IMG/VR virus record: IMGVR_UViG_3300032236_001065
Location: 1-64,000 of that record
Reading direction: 5' to 3' (one strand)
Source: a virus
DNA: 64,000 bases
Each line of letters begins with the position of its first letter. The stretch's first letter is position 1. Shown piece after piece: positions 25,669-35,925 of this stretch. The position numbers and the translations under genes are program-made. The notes beneath the pieces were generated by a model. The model was not told the origin of the DNA. It saw only the letters and a program-made list of their open reading frames with translations, and did not search any database.

Positions 25669-28600
25669 GTGGCTAATATTCAATTAAAGATTACCGCATT
25701 AGGTGATTTTTCAAGCGTTAACAATCAACTTAAAGCCCTTCAAACACAGGTACAACTTCTTCAAAAAAGTATTGCTGGTGTCGGATTAGATGCCAGCTTA
25801 ACAACACAACTTAAAAATGTTCAAAATGAGTTTAGTAATGCTTTAGTATCTAGCGGTAATTTTACAAAGCAAACAGTACAATTAACTTCTGAAACAGAAA
25901 AATTTGGAGCAGCACTTCAAGCTGGAAAGTTAAAGCTTGGAGATTATTTTAGTATTATTACTGGTCGCTCGGGTGCTGCTCAAAAATCCGTACAAGCACT
26001 TGCAGTAGAACAAGTTAAGCTTAATAACTCTATTGTCCAACAAGATATTACTAAGCAGGGTGTATATAGTGTATACACACCTACAACCATTAATGCTACT
26101 GCAAAAGCAGTTGAACTAGCAGCCGCCAAACAAAATATATTTAATATTGCTGTTCAGCAAGGATCTCAAAAGCTTATTGATTTTGGTAAGAATACTCAGT
26201 GGGCAGGTCGTCAGCTTACTGTTGGTCTTTCTATGCCAGCCCTGCTTTTTGGTAGCCAAGCTGTTGCAGCTTTTAAGGCAGTAAATACAGAATTAACAAG
26301 ATTGCAAAGACTTTATGGTGAAGGTCTTACACCCCCATCACAAGCACAATTAACACAGATCTCTGATCAAGTTATTAAATTGGGCGCACAAGTTGCAACT
26401 CAAATGGGTATTGCACAGTCAGAAACTGTTAAAGTAGCAGCAAACTTTGCAGCTATGGGTAAAGAAGGTCAGAATCTTCTTGATGTAACATATCAAGCAC
26501 AAAGACTTTCTAAGCTCGGTGCTATTGATGCAACACAAGCAACAAACACTATTGTTTCGCTACAAAACGTTTACAAGGTAAGCACTATGGATCTTGCCAA
26601 CGCAGTTAACTTTATGTCATCTATGCAGAAGCAAACCACCATGTCGCTTCAAGATATGACTGATGCAATTCCTCGTGTTGGACCTATCATGGCACAACTT
26701 GGTGGTTCATACAAAGACACAGCAGTTATGCTTCTTGCAATGCGTGAAGCTGGTGTACCAGCAGCCCAAGCCGCTAACGCACTTAAATCAGCATTTGCAT
26801 CTATCATTGCACCAACTTCAGCCGCAACAAAAGAGTTTGCATCGTTCGGTATTAACCTAGATAAAATTAAATCATCTGGAACACCAGTACAAATGCTTAT
26901 GGCTCTGCAGTCAGCTCTTGTAGGAATAGCTCCACTTGCAAGAGAGCAGTTAATTGAAAAGTTATTTGGTAAGTTCCAGTTTGCTCGTGTGTCAGCACTT
27001 CTTGATAACTTTGGAAAAGTAGGATCTCAAACACAAAACGCTTTGAAGGTAGCTGGTGCAACAAATGCACAGCTTGCAACTTTGGCGGGACAAGAAATGG
27101 CTCAAGCTACAGCTTCTACTACAGCTAAATGGCAAAGAGCAATAGAAGGACTTAAAGCTTCACTATATCCAATTGGTCAAAAGATTCTTGAAGTAGGAAC
27201 AAAGATTATGGACTTTGGCCAAAAGATTGCAGATTTCTTTAATAAGTTACCTGGCCCAATTAAATCAGGTTTAGGAATTTTGCTTACACTTGGAGTTATA
27301 GCTGGTCCAGTAATTATGATTACTGGTTTGTTTGCTAACTTATTTGGACAAGTAGTAAAGGTTGGATACTCACTACTTGGTGTTATTGATGGAAGTAAAA
27401 AGTGGAGAGAATTAATGACTCCCGCTGGAATTGCTGCAAAGACAGCAACAGATGCATTTCAAACAGGGTTGCTTGAAAATGTTACTGCAGTAGATACCCT
27501 TAACGCCGCACTTCAAAGATTGATTACAAGTCTTGAAGCAATCAATACTGCAATGAATATATCAACTGGTTCTGCAATAGTTAGTACTGTAGAGGCAGGA
27601 TTAGCTGGCGGAAAGATACCATTCAAAGCACCAGGAATGGCTACAGGAGGAGTTGTTCCAGGAACAGGAAACTCAGATAGTTATCCTGCAATGCTCACTC
27701 CAGGCGAAGCGGTAATTCCAAAGAGTGCAGTAGCAGAACATGGACCACTAATCAATGCAATTATATCTGGAAGTTTGCCAGGATATAATGGCGGACTTAG
27801 AGCTAATGTAAGACAGCAATATGGTGGAAACTTTAATTATTTGTCTGAAAGCGGAAATATAAGAAGTTATGCAGATAGAGAAGTAGCACACCTTGATGCT
27901 CCAATAGATTTGCCAACAGGTGCAAGTGAAGAAAATGCAAAAGTTGCGATGTACCATAGAGAAATAAATCAAGGTACAAACAGTGGCATGTCAGCACAGG
28001 ACTACTTAGATTATTTAAATGGACAAACAATGTCTGTAGGCAATGGTGGCAGATTAATGCCAAAGCTAAGAGTCGTTGATGCTGCTGGCAATCCAGCTTC
28101 AAGATCAATTACTCATAGTCAAGAATTGGCATATGGACCAATGGCAACAACTGCAGGTATCACTGATCCAAAACAAAGACAAGCTTTTTATGATGAAATT
28201 GATAAAAGAATAAAGGCTTGGTTAGAGCCTTTGGCTAAAGCTAACAAGCAGATTAAAGATGTCGCAGGACCAGGACAAGAAAGTGCAACACAAGTTGGTC
28301 AAATTGTTAATGAAGTATTAAAACAACAAAGCTTTGGACAAACTCAAGATGCAATTAGTACTTTGGAAGCACCTCTTGAAACAAGAACTACGGGTAAGGG
28401 AAGATCGGGAAGAACTAGAAGATTTGTAGGTGGCGATACTAGAATATCTGGTATAGTGTCAAAGATACTAGCTGGAAAAACAGTAACTAAATCTCAAGAA
28501 GATACCTTGATGGCATCAGGACTTATTGATTCAGGAAACTTTTCTAAGCTTGATTCAGAAGCAAGAAAACAACTTGAGATAGAATCTCCTTCCAAAAAGG

Positions 28601-31224
28601 GAGAAGCTACAGGAAAATCATATGTTTCTGGAGTACAAAAAGGTGTCAAAGAACAAGCACCTGAGTTATGGACTGAAGGCAAAAAAGTTGTTTCATCAAT
28701 GCATGACGGAATTGAAGAAGGACTTAATGGATCTGCAGGTCAATCAAAGATACAGTCAATATTTAGTAGAGCATTCGGTGCTAATTCTCGTCTAGGCGGA
28801 ATGATGTCTAAATTCTCTGGTATGGGAATGATGGGCCGTATGGGTGTTGGTATGGGCATAACAACAGTTTCACAGATGGCTTCACCGCTACTCAGCAAAC
28901 TTCCTGGTGGTAATTTAATTACAGATGCAATGTCTGGTGCTGGAATGGGTGCAGGATTTGGACCTTGGGGTATGGCGGCGGGAGCCGCAATAAGCCTTGT
29001 AACAGGTGGCATAAAGTCATTAATGGCTATGGAAAAACAACATGCTGCAGAATCTAAAGCAGACTTTACATCAAGTGCAGATGCAGTTCAATTCCTAGGT
29101 GGTAAAGTTGTTGATACAACATCTCATCTAAAAGACCTAAATATTGTACTTAATAATCCATCAAGCGGAACTTCAAATGCTGCTAAAGCTTTGGGTGCAA
29201 ATATAGCATATACAAGCCAGCAGTTAGACAGCTTTGCTTCAATGGTAAAGAGTTTACCAAAAGATAACTCTCTAGCATTAGTAATTAAACAAGTAAAAGA
29301 TGCAGGAGATTCAGGATCTGCAGCAAAAATAGCAGCTGAATTTGCAACACTTAATCAGGCTATTAATAATACAAGTCCTACACAAGCAAAGCAGCTTGAA
29401 CAATTAATATTAACAGTTGGCGGTAAAGATGCAAGTGCGGCAAAGCCTCCAGTTGCAAACCAGCTAGATGCAATGAGAGCATCACTAAGTGCCGCATTGC
29501 CAAATGGAAAACAATTCTCACAAGTAATTGGACAAATTACAAGTGCAGCATTAAATGCTAACTCCCTAGATAGCATAAATCTAGCTATAAAAGCAATCGG
29601 TTCTTCATCGGCAACTGCCGAACAACAAGTAGCGGGACTATTAGGGTACTTCACCCAGCTAGGAAATTCTGGAGCCATAAAGCTTATAACTGCAATGCAA
29701 GGACAGGGCGGGTTTAACGGAGGAGACATACTTAAAACCCTTGCAGCATATCAAGGCGGAGCTAATATTACTTTTGCAACATTGTCAAAAGACCTTAAGT
29801 CTGGAGCAATAGATAAAACACTTACAGCACAAGAGGATAAAAGAAAGAAAAATGCTAAAGAAATTGCAGGTTTGCAAGATCAACTTAATAAACTGCAAAA
29901 TGCAAATACATCTGGGCAAATAGCAAATACAGCTGCAACAAATGCAGGGCTTCCAGCATTAAATCAAAGACAAAAGCTTCTTGATGCAAATCTTAAAAAG
30001 CTTCAAGATTTGCAAAAAGCACAAACTCAAAATACAAATTATGCTACAACAAAAGAAGATCTTAAGAATCAAATTCTTATGGCTCAAGCCACAGGCGATA
30101 ATCTTAAAGCCCAGTTATTACAGCAACAACTCATGGGTGCTACAAAAGACTTTAATTTACAAAACAGTGTAGATAAAGCACAACAAGCAGCAGATGCTAA
30201 TAGATTAGCAATAGATCAAGCAAATGCTCAAGCAACTACTTTGCAGACTACTGCACAAAATAATAATACTGCGGCAATAGATGCATTGACTAAAAAAATT
30301 GCTGCTTTACAAAATGGTCCGAACCCAGGATCAATTAACATGGACTCAACGGCTGGACAAAAAGGCCCAGGTTTGTCAGCATCTGGTTTTGGATCATTAA
30401 GTGATTTAAATAAGTTTAAAATTTCTCCAAGCGTAGGTGCTACATTTACTGGGCAAGATGGAAAGCAATATAAGATTGCTGGTATAAATAAAAATCCAGG
30501 AAAAGGCCTTTTGCCAACATTCCAAGCATATCCAGTTTCAAAAGCAGATGGTGGACACATAACTGGACCAGGATCTTCAACATCTGATTCAATACCAGCA
30601 ATGCTTTCAAACGGTGAATATGTAATCAATGCAGGTGCAGTATCACATTATGGTAAGGGAACATTTGATGCTCTTAATGCCCGCCATCTTGCTAAAGGCG
30701 GGGTAGCAAGAACTAACTCTTCTATTACTTATCACCGTCAACACATGAATAGAATTTCTCGTCACTTTGCTAACGGCGGTATTGTTGATATGTTAATGGG
30801 TAATGCCATTGGTAATGCAGAACACCAAATGGGCAGTGCATTAAGTTTCTTGAGTAAAGAAGCCCTTGAAACAGTTGGAATTAGTCCAGCATTAAGATTG
30901 TTACAAGGTAAAAAACAAAGTAATTGGGATTATTTAGGAGTTGCTTCAATGTTGGCTGGGCCAGCAAAAGGCTTGGGATTAATTCCAAAAGCACTCGGAC
31001 CTTTGGCAGCTTTGTTAGAAGGCGCAGATCTTACTCAAAATACATTTGAAGCGGCGGGTAATTTGAAACAAAGTGCAGCTGGGTCAAATCACATATATAA
31101 TGTAAATGTGAATGTAGCAAAGGTTGACTCAACAGTGGATATGGAAAAGGCAATTCATGATGCAATGTCCAAGATTGATGCAAAAGCAAAGATGAGTGGT
31201 AGAGTAAGCGTGGTGGGTGGATAA
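25669..31224 (+). CDS. Tape measure protein
   Basis: 1851 residues, start GTG three bases after the chaperone extension. The N-terminal quarter is helical with a phage TMP-type region (TQWAGRQLTVGLSMPALLFGSQAV...AREQLIEKLFGKFQFARVSALLDNF). A hydrophobic stretch near 534-562 may insert in the host membrane during DNA entry. Two Gly-rich cassettes (about 655-700, TPGEAVIPKSAVAEHG; and 1630-1680, SDSIPAMLSNGEYVINAGAVSHYG) are a hallmark of actinophage tape measures. At roughly 1.5 angstrom per residue the tail would be near 280 nm long. Confidence 0.93.
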   Translation: MANIQLKITALGDFSSVNNQLKALQTQVQLLQKSIAGVGLDASLTTQLKNVQNEFSNALVSSGNFTKQTVQLTSETEKFGAALQAGKLKLGDYFSIITGRSGAAQKSVQALAVEQVKLNNSIVQQDITKQGVYSVYTPTTINATAKAVELAAAKQNIFNIAVQQGSQKLIDFGKNTQWAGRQLTVGLSMPALLFGSQAVAAFKAVNTELTRLQRLYGEGLTPPSQAQLTQISDQVIKLGAQVATQMGIAQSETVKVAANFAAMGKEGQNLLDVTYQAQRLSKLGAIDATQATNTIVSLQNVYKVSTMDLANAVNFMSSMQKQTTMSLQDMTDAIPRVGPIMAQLGGSYKDTAVMLLAMREAGVPAAQAANALKSAFASIIAPTSAATKEFASFGINLDKIKSSGTPVQMLMALQSALVGIAPLAREQLIEKLFGKFQFARVSALLDNFGKVGSQTQNALKVAGATNAQLATLAGQEMAQATASTTAKWQRAIEGLKASLYPIGQKILEVGTKIMDFGQKIADFFNKLPGPIKSGLGILLTLGVIAGPVIMITGLFANLFGQVVKVGYSLLGVIDGSKKWRELMTPAGIAAKTATDAFQTGLLENVTAVDTLNAALQRLITSLEAINTAMNISTGSAIVSTVEAGLAGGKIPFKAPGMATGGVVPGTGNSDSYPAMLTPGEAVIPKSAVAEHGPLINAIISGSLPGYNGGLRANVRQQYGGNFNYLSESGNIRSYADREVAHLDAPIDLPTGASEENAKVAMYHREINQGTNSGMSAQDYLDYLNGQTMSVGNGGRLMPKLRVVDAAGNPASRSITHSQELAYGPMATTAGITDPKQRQAFYDEIDKRIKAWLEPLAKANKQIKDVAGPGQESATQVGQIVNEVLKQQSFGQTQDAISTLEAPLETRTTGKGRSGRTRRFVGGDTRISGIVSKILAGKTVTKSQEDTLMASGLIDSGNFSKLDSEARKQLEIESPSKKGEATGKSYVSGVQKGVKEQAPELWTEGKKVVSSMHDGIEEGLNGSAGQSKIQSIFSRAFGANSRLGGMMSKFSGMGMMGRMGVGMGITTVSQMASPLLSKLPGGNLITDAMSGAGMGAGFGPWGMAAGAAISLVTGGIKSLMAMEKQHAAESKADFTSSADAVQFLGGKVVDTTSHLKDLNIVLNNPSSGTSNAAKALGANIAYTSQQLDSFASMVKSLPKDNSLALVIKQVKDAGDSGSAAKIAAEFATLNQAINNTSPTQAKQLEQLILTVGGKDASAAKPPVANQLDAMRASLSAALPNGKQFSQVIGQITSAALNANSLDSINLAIKAIGSSSATAEQQVAGLLGYFTQLGNSGAIKLITAMQGQGGFNGGDILKTLAAYQGGANITFATLSKDLKSGAIDKTLTAQEDKRKKNAKEIAGLQDQLNKLQNANTSGQIANTAATNAGLPALNQRQKLLDANLKKLQDLQKAQTQNTNYATTKEDLKNQILMAQATGDNLKAQLLQQQLMGATKDFNLQNSVDKAQQAADANRLAIDQANAQATTLQTTAQNNNTAAIDALTKKIAALQNGPNPGSINMDSTAGQKGPGLSASGFGSLSDLNKFKISPSVGATFTGQDGKQYKIAGINKNPGKGLLPTFQAYPVSKADGGHITGPGSSTSDSIPAMLSNGEYVINAGAVSHYGKGTFDALNARHLAKGGVARTNSSITYHRQHMNRISRHFANGGIVDMLMGNAIGNAEHQMGSALSFLSKEALETVGISPALRLLQGKKQSNWDYLGVASMLAGPAKGLGLIPKALGPLAALLEGADLTQNTFEAAGNLKQSAAGSNHIYNVNVNVAKVDSTVDMEKAIHDAMSKIDAKAKMSGRVSVVGG

Positions 31225-31754
31225 TGTCATATATGCTGAATGCTGGAATTGAAATATCAATAGATAACTCTACTTGGTATAAATTAACTGATGATAATCG
31301 TCAACCCATTAAAGTTGCATATGAAGTTATTGAAAAGACTAACCGCATGGCAGACGGAACACTCCGCCGATATGTTATTGCAAGAAAACATAAAATAACT
31401 GCATCTTGGCAAAATGTCTGGAGCAAAACATCTTTATCTACAGATAAAAATTATGCGGGAGCATGGATGAAATCATTCTATGAAGCCAATGTCTTTATCC
31501 CAATTTATGTAAGATTAACAATAGCTTCTGCAAATACTCAGAATATAAATACTACAAACGGATTTATTCCTACAGAAACAATTGCAACAGCAGATGTATA
31601 TACAAATGGAGATACATATGTGCCATCATATGTTGCAAATAGTTCTGGCAACATGACATACAACGTCTTTATAACATCATTTGATTATGAAGTTTTAAAG
31701 CGTAATAAAGATTTTGACTTGGTAAACATTAATATAGAGTTTACGGAGATCTAA
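31224..31754 (+). CDS. Minor tail protein (distal tail candidate)
   Basis: 176 residues, TAATG overlap with the tape measure gene. The protein is beta-rich, with an aromatic-rich middle (TASWQNVWSKTSLSTDKNYAGAWMKSFYEANVFIPIYVRLTIAS) and a C-terminal strand VNINIEFTEI. The gene directly after the tape measure normally encodes the distal tail or first baseplate protein, and that is the best guess. No residue pattern proves it. Confidence 0.55.
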   Translation: MSYMLNAGIEISIDNSTWYKLTDDNRQPIKVAYEVIEKTNRMADGTLRRYVIARKHKITASWQNVWSKTSLSTDKNYAGAWMKSFYEANVFIPIYVRLTIASANTQNINTTNGFIPTETIATADVYTNGDTYVPSYVANSSGNMTYNVFITSFDYEVLKRNKDFDLVNINIEFTEI

Positions 31755-34700
31755 TGCTAGGTACATCAACAATTCAACAATACTTCGCATCTGGAGATTC
31801 ACATTATGTGCTCCCGCAAGTTTCACTTGAGTGGAACTATAATCTTTTCTATGCTCCATATGTCACAACAAACGGGGCGGGAACAACAATAGTTCCTACT
31901 GGAACATGGTCAAATGGACCATCAACATCTAATGCAGGTAGAATAACAACAGTATTTCAAGCAGATACATCACAGACTACCAGATCATGCTATCTGTTTA
32001 GTACAACATCAGGATCAAATTCATCTACACTAACTATATCTAATTTAACAAACACAACCAATACATACAAGATTACTTTCTATGCAAAGGTTGATAGAGA
32101 TGCAACTGTAAAGCTTTCAGCGTTAGCAATGATTGATTATCATAGAGCACACTCAGTATCACAAGATATTGATAGTGTTACATGGACTAAGTTTGAGGTT
32201 TACTTAAGTTCCCGCCCAACACAAACACCATATTCAAGCCCGACACTTTCTCTGCATCATTCAGCAACTGATGGTACATCTACTTATGGAATTTTGATTG
32301 ATCAACTTGAAATGCATCAAACAACAGACTTTGAATATCAGTATGGAAACCTATGGACTACATACTCTCCTTTTCATGCGTTTAGACCAGGAGAAAGCTT
32401 TGTTCCTTCGGGTAATGCTCTTGTTCAGCATCCATCAAACTTCAGACAAATAAAATATGATTTCCAGACCAGCTACTATGATTTTAATAATCAAACAATG
32501 CCAGTAAGTCCAGTTGTATATCACCCAACTCTGCTGGCAACAGATACTTCAAATCCAGTATATAAAAACGGTTTCTTATCAGAATGGTCTCAGTATAAAT
32601 ATTTTGTAGCAGATTCAACAACCCCATCTTTGACTGGAATATATGATAAAACTCTTAATACAAATAAAATTGTAATAAAGTTTAATCTTTCATATGCAAA
32701 CCCATCAAGCTTTACTGTAAATTTATCAAATAATACAAATTCAAGCGGAACATATACTAATAGCTATACAACAAGTGTTAACCTAACTAATGCAGATATT
32801 GATAGTTCAGGCACTTGCATTTTGTACCTTCAGGTTGACGGATCTTGGAAATCAGCCGCTGCTGGTGGATCATGGTCAGTTACACCACAGTTTGATTTTA
32901 ATGGTGTAGTTAGATTTGGTGGTAATAACGGAGCTTCAGCTGTAAAACAAATTAATCAAATTACAGTGACGCAAAATTCAGCAAACTTAAATGCATACTA
33001 TTCTTCAAAGTCGTCTTCAACAAACGCTACCATTATAACTAACAATCCAGATAAAACAACAACCACAAACCCTGGAACAACGTTTGATGAAACTGCTCAA
33101 ATGAAAAGAATGCAAGTCATTGAAGTATCTCCTAGACTAGAGATTGATGTTACATACTTCACCATGTCAGTTGATACGAATGCTCAGCTTGATAATAAAA
33201 TGAACCCACTTCCAATTTCCGCTATATCTTCAAATATGGCAACTATCACACTTTCAAATGTGCCTCTAACAGTAAGTAGCCAAGTTCTAACATTGTTTTC
33301 AAATAACTCATCAAGTTCAATATTGAAAGGCTTGTTTAGAAATTATGTTAAATGCTATGTGAACTATGTTATTAAGGATACAGTTGCAGGAGCAACATCT
33401 TCAGATAAATTTATACCAGGCGGAGTATTCTATGTTGATACCTGGGATGGTAAAGATATTGAAAAAACTGTAATAACTGCATATGACAGCACAAAGTATT
33501 TGCAGCTTGCACAGCCTACAGACTATGTTTCACAATCAGAAGATGCTTTTAGACTTATAAGTAACATACTAGATTTTGCAGGATTCACAGACTATAACTA
33601 TGACGAGCTTAGAAGAGTGTGTAGATCAACCGTAAAGCTATCAGATGGAACTATAAAAAATAGTACAGCACCATTAAAGATGAGATATTTTTATGTTGAT
33701 GGAACTCAGCAAAAGGTTTTTGATGTGCTTAGAGAAATTTTTGAAGTCTATCAAATAGCCGCATATATAGATTCATATGGTGTAATGAGATTTATTAACG
33801 TTGATGGAATTTTTGATCCATCAAATAAGATTAATATGCTTCTACATGATAATAAAACTTCACAATCAATCAGCACCGCAAATGGATATGCAAATAACCT
33901 TACTGTTGATAGCAATATTGTACAAGATACATATACTGAAACAGTTAAAACTAAAGTAGGAAAAGCAACACTTACCTATAAAACACCTCAAGTTGTTAAG
34001 ACTTTAAAAGCAGATCAGTCACTTCTCAATGATAATCTTTATGTAAATGTTCCACCAACATATCAGACTTCAGCAAATGTTATTTGGGATTCAACTATTG
34101 ATGAATCAACTACCTATAATCACCTAGCAGAGACAATGGATCTAACTGCTACTAAATTTAGAGTGCCAGATAATGAAGCAACGGCAGCAACAGGTGCAGT
34201 GAATTTTAATTCATATGGAATAGATCACGACGGATTTGGAATTATTGAAGGTGAGATTGTAAGCTTTAAATACAAAGAATTTTTGTTCTCTACACCAGCA
34301 GGAAATCAAATAAGATCAATTGCAAACTCTTCAGACTTTGCCGCCCAATTTGCAGAAGTAGTTGAGCAGACGGGAACTAATAGTGATATTACAGTTACAA
34401 GAACTGGGTACATCACAAACGTAGATAGAGGACTATTTAATACTCCCGTAAGAAATCACGTTAAGATGTCAACGCTAAACGATATACAGCAAAAATTTGA
34501 TACTTCTGCTGCAACAGCTATCTCTATTCGCAACGGAGATTTGATGCTGACATCAAACTCTGGAGAAATATCAAAGATAACATGCTTAGACCCATATTCA
34601 ACAAATGGATCACTTAATGATTATAAAACTTTTTCAACTAAAATTTTGATGGGTGCTAATGCAGGATCTTCTGGGGTATATCCGACGGGAACTAAGATGG

Positions 34701-35887
34701 GTCTTGTCATGCACAATACTTCCAACCAGCCTAGTATGTATGTATCAATAACACAGCAAAAAGATTCAAAAGGAAATGATCAATATTTACTTTCAGCAAC
34801 ATCTGATGGAACTACAAACTTACTTATTCCAACAATGCCACATGTAGATGTAACTAATATTATAAAAGCTCAAGGAACGCTTTATGATATCAATTCTCCA
34901 TTCTCAGAATATAGTAAGTATATTAATCTTAAAGTAGTTATAAAAGACCCTACACAATCTTCATCAAATCCTAATGCACTTTCACCAAATGCTTTTGAAA
35001 TATTTATTAATAGATCAAGAGTGCCAATTCATACATCTATAACTACTCCGCCAAACACCAGTGGAAAATTTGGTGTATTTGTATCTGGAACTTCTGCAGC
35101 AGTAAAATTTGCTGAGGTTTATGCAACCCAAAGTTGCATAGATGATCAAAATATATTTTATCATTATCAATTGCCTTGGTTTGCTGAAAAGATTGCAAGT
35201 AATAAAAAGATTCTTGAAATTAGTTACATAGTACAGCCAAGCCCAGTAATTATTGGAATAAACTACTATGACATTAAAGATGCCCAAGCACCTTCCCTAG
35301 ATGCATTCCCATTAAAACTTATGTACGATTGGTACTATATTGTTGATCCATCAGCTCCGCTTGTTGTAAATACAAATACAACAACACCTAATCTTCCTTC
35401 AATACAGGTTGATGAATATGCACTTAATTATTCACCAGTCTACCATTCTGGGTTCAGAAGTAGATTTGCAATTGTTAACTGCTCCCCGTCCCAAGTCTGG
35501 ATTAAAAAAGCAGCAGATACAATTAATAAAATCAATGTTGATTTTAGCTTAGTTACCGATACTCTCATCACCTTGGGCCCAGATGTCACTATTGAAAAAG
35601 TTTTTGATGAGGCAAATATAAATGAAGTGGTTGATATAACCTCAAGCTGGGTACAAGATAAAAATACTGCAACTTCAATTTTAAGAACTATATACCGTGC
35701 TTTGGACGGGTTTTCAAGAGACACTACAATATCAATCTATGGAAACCCATTATTTGAAATTGGCGATATTGTAACCATTAATTATGGCCTAAAGAACATA
35801 ACTGGGCAAAAATATTTTGTACAAGGCGTAGAGCAAATTTTTGATACAGGCTTAACAACATTGCTTACTTTAAATCAGATTGGCTGA
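31754..35887 (+). CDS. Large baseplate hub / tail tip protein
   Basis: 1377 residues, TAATG overlap with the previous gene. Residues about 1-200 form a carbohydrate-binding-module-like beta-sandwich (NTTNTYKITFYAKVDRDATVKLSA). The middle (about 460-680) resembles hub proteins that bind the distal tail ring: GGVFYVDTWDGKDIEKTVITAYDSTKYLQLAQ, then FRLISNILDFAGF. A C-terminal GNPLFEIGDIVTINYGLKNITGQKYFVQGVEQIF segment also fits tail hub proteins. Size and position are those of a siphovirus tail tip scaffold. I see no peptidase or lysozyme motif. Confidence 0.72.
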   Translation: MLGTSTIQQYFASGDSHYVLPQVSLEWNYNLFYAPYVTTNGAGTTIVPTGTWSNGPSTSNAGRITTVFQADTSQTTRSCYLFSTTSGSNSSTLTISNLTNTTNTYKITFYAKVDRDATVKLSALAMIDYHRAHSVSQDIDSVTWTKFEVYLSSRPTQTPYSSPTLSLHHSATDGTSTYGILIDQLEMHQTTDFEYQYGNLWTTYSPFHAFRPGESFVPSGNALVQHPSNFRQIKYDFQTSYYDFNNQTMPVSPVVYHPTLLATDTSNPVYKNGFLSEWSQYKYFVADSTTPSLTGIYDKTLNTNKIVIKFNLSYANPSSFTVNLSNNTNSSGTYTNSYTTSVNLTNADIDSSGTCILYLQVDGSWKSAAAGGSWSVTPQFDFNGVVRFGGNNGASAVKQINQITVTQNSANLNAYYSSKSSSTNATIITNNPDKTTTTNPGTTFDETAQMKRMQVIEVSPRLEIDVTYFTMSVDTNAQLDNKMNPLPISAISSNMATITLSNVPLTVSSQVLTLFSNNSSSSILKGLFRNYVKCYVNYVIKDTVAGATSSDKFIPGGVFYVDTWDGKDIEKTVITAYDSTKYLQLAQPTDYVSQSEDAFRLISNILDFAGFTDYNYDELRRVCRSTVKLSDGTIKNSTAPLKMRYFYVDGTQQKVFDVLREIFEVYQIAAYIDSYGVMRFINVDGIFDPSNKINMLLHDNKTSQSISTANGYANNLTVDSNIVQDTYTETVKTKVGKATLTYKTPQVVKTLKADQSLLNDNLYVNVPPTYQTSANVIWDSTIDESTTYNHLAETMDLTATKFRVPDNEATAATGAVNFNSYGIDHDGFGIIEGEIVSFKYKEFLFSTPAGNQIRSIANSSDFAAQFAEVVEQTGTNSDITVTRTGYITNVDRGLFNTPVRNHVKMSTLNDIQQKFDTSAATAISIRNGDLMLTSNSGEISKITCLDPYSTNGSLNDYKTFSTKILMGANAGSSGVYPTGTKMGLVMHNTSNQPSMYVSITQQKDSKGNDQYLLSATSDGTTNLLIPTMPHVDVTNIIKAQGTLYDINSPFSEYSKYINLKVVIKDPTQSSSNPNALSPNAFEIFINRSRVPIHTSITTPPNTSGKFGVFVSGTSAAVKFAEVYATQSCIDDQNIFYHYQLPWFAEKIASNKKILEISYIVQPSPVIIGINYYDIKDAQAPSLDAFPLKLMYDWYYIVDPSAPLVVNTNTTTPNLPSIQVDEYALNYSPVYHSGFRSRFAIVNCSPSQVWIKKAADTINKINVDFSLVTDTLITLGPDVTIEKVFDEANINEVVDITSSWVQDKNTATSILRTIYRALDGFSRDTTISIYGNPLFEIGDIVTINYGLKNITGQKYFVQGVEQIFDTGLTTLLTLNQIG

Positions 35888-35909
35888 TTTATAGCTAAAA
35901 TGCTATAAT
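35880..35909 (+). promoter_or_regulatory. Promoter of tail tip operon
   Basis: TTGGCT, 18 bases, then TGC-TATAAT, overlapping the end of the hub gene. The leader to the ATG at 35926 carries TAGGAG. Confidence 0.65.
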
Positions 35910-35925
35910 TTAAGTTAGGAGAAAT

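Noticed and set aside
28494-30629. Several minus-strand open frames inside the tape measure gene
   Set aside because: They lie opposite a well supported gene, have no ribosome sites and show no family features. I accept no minus-strand gene in the window.
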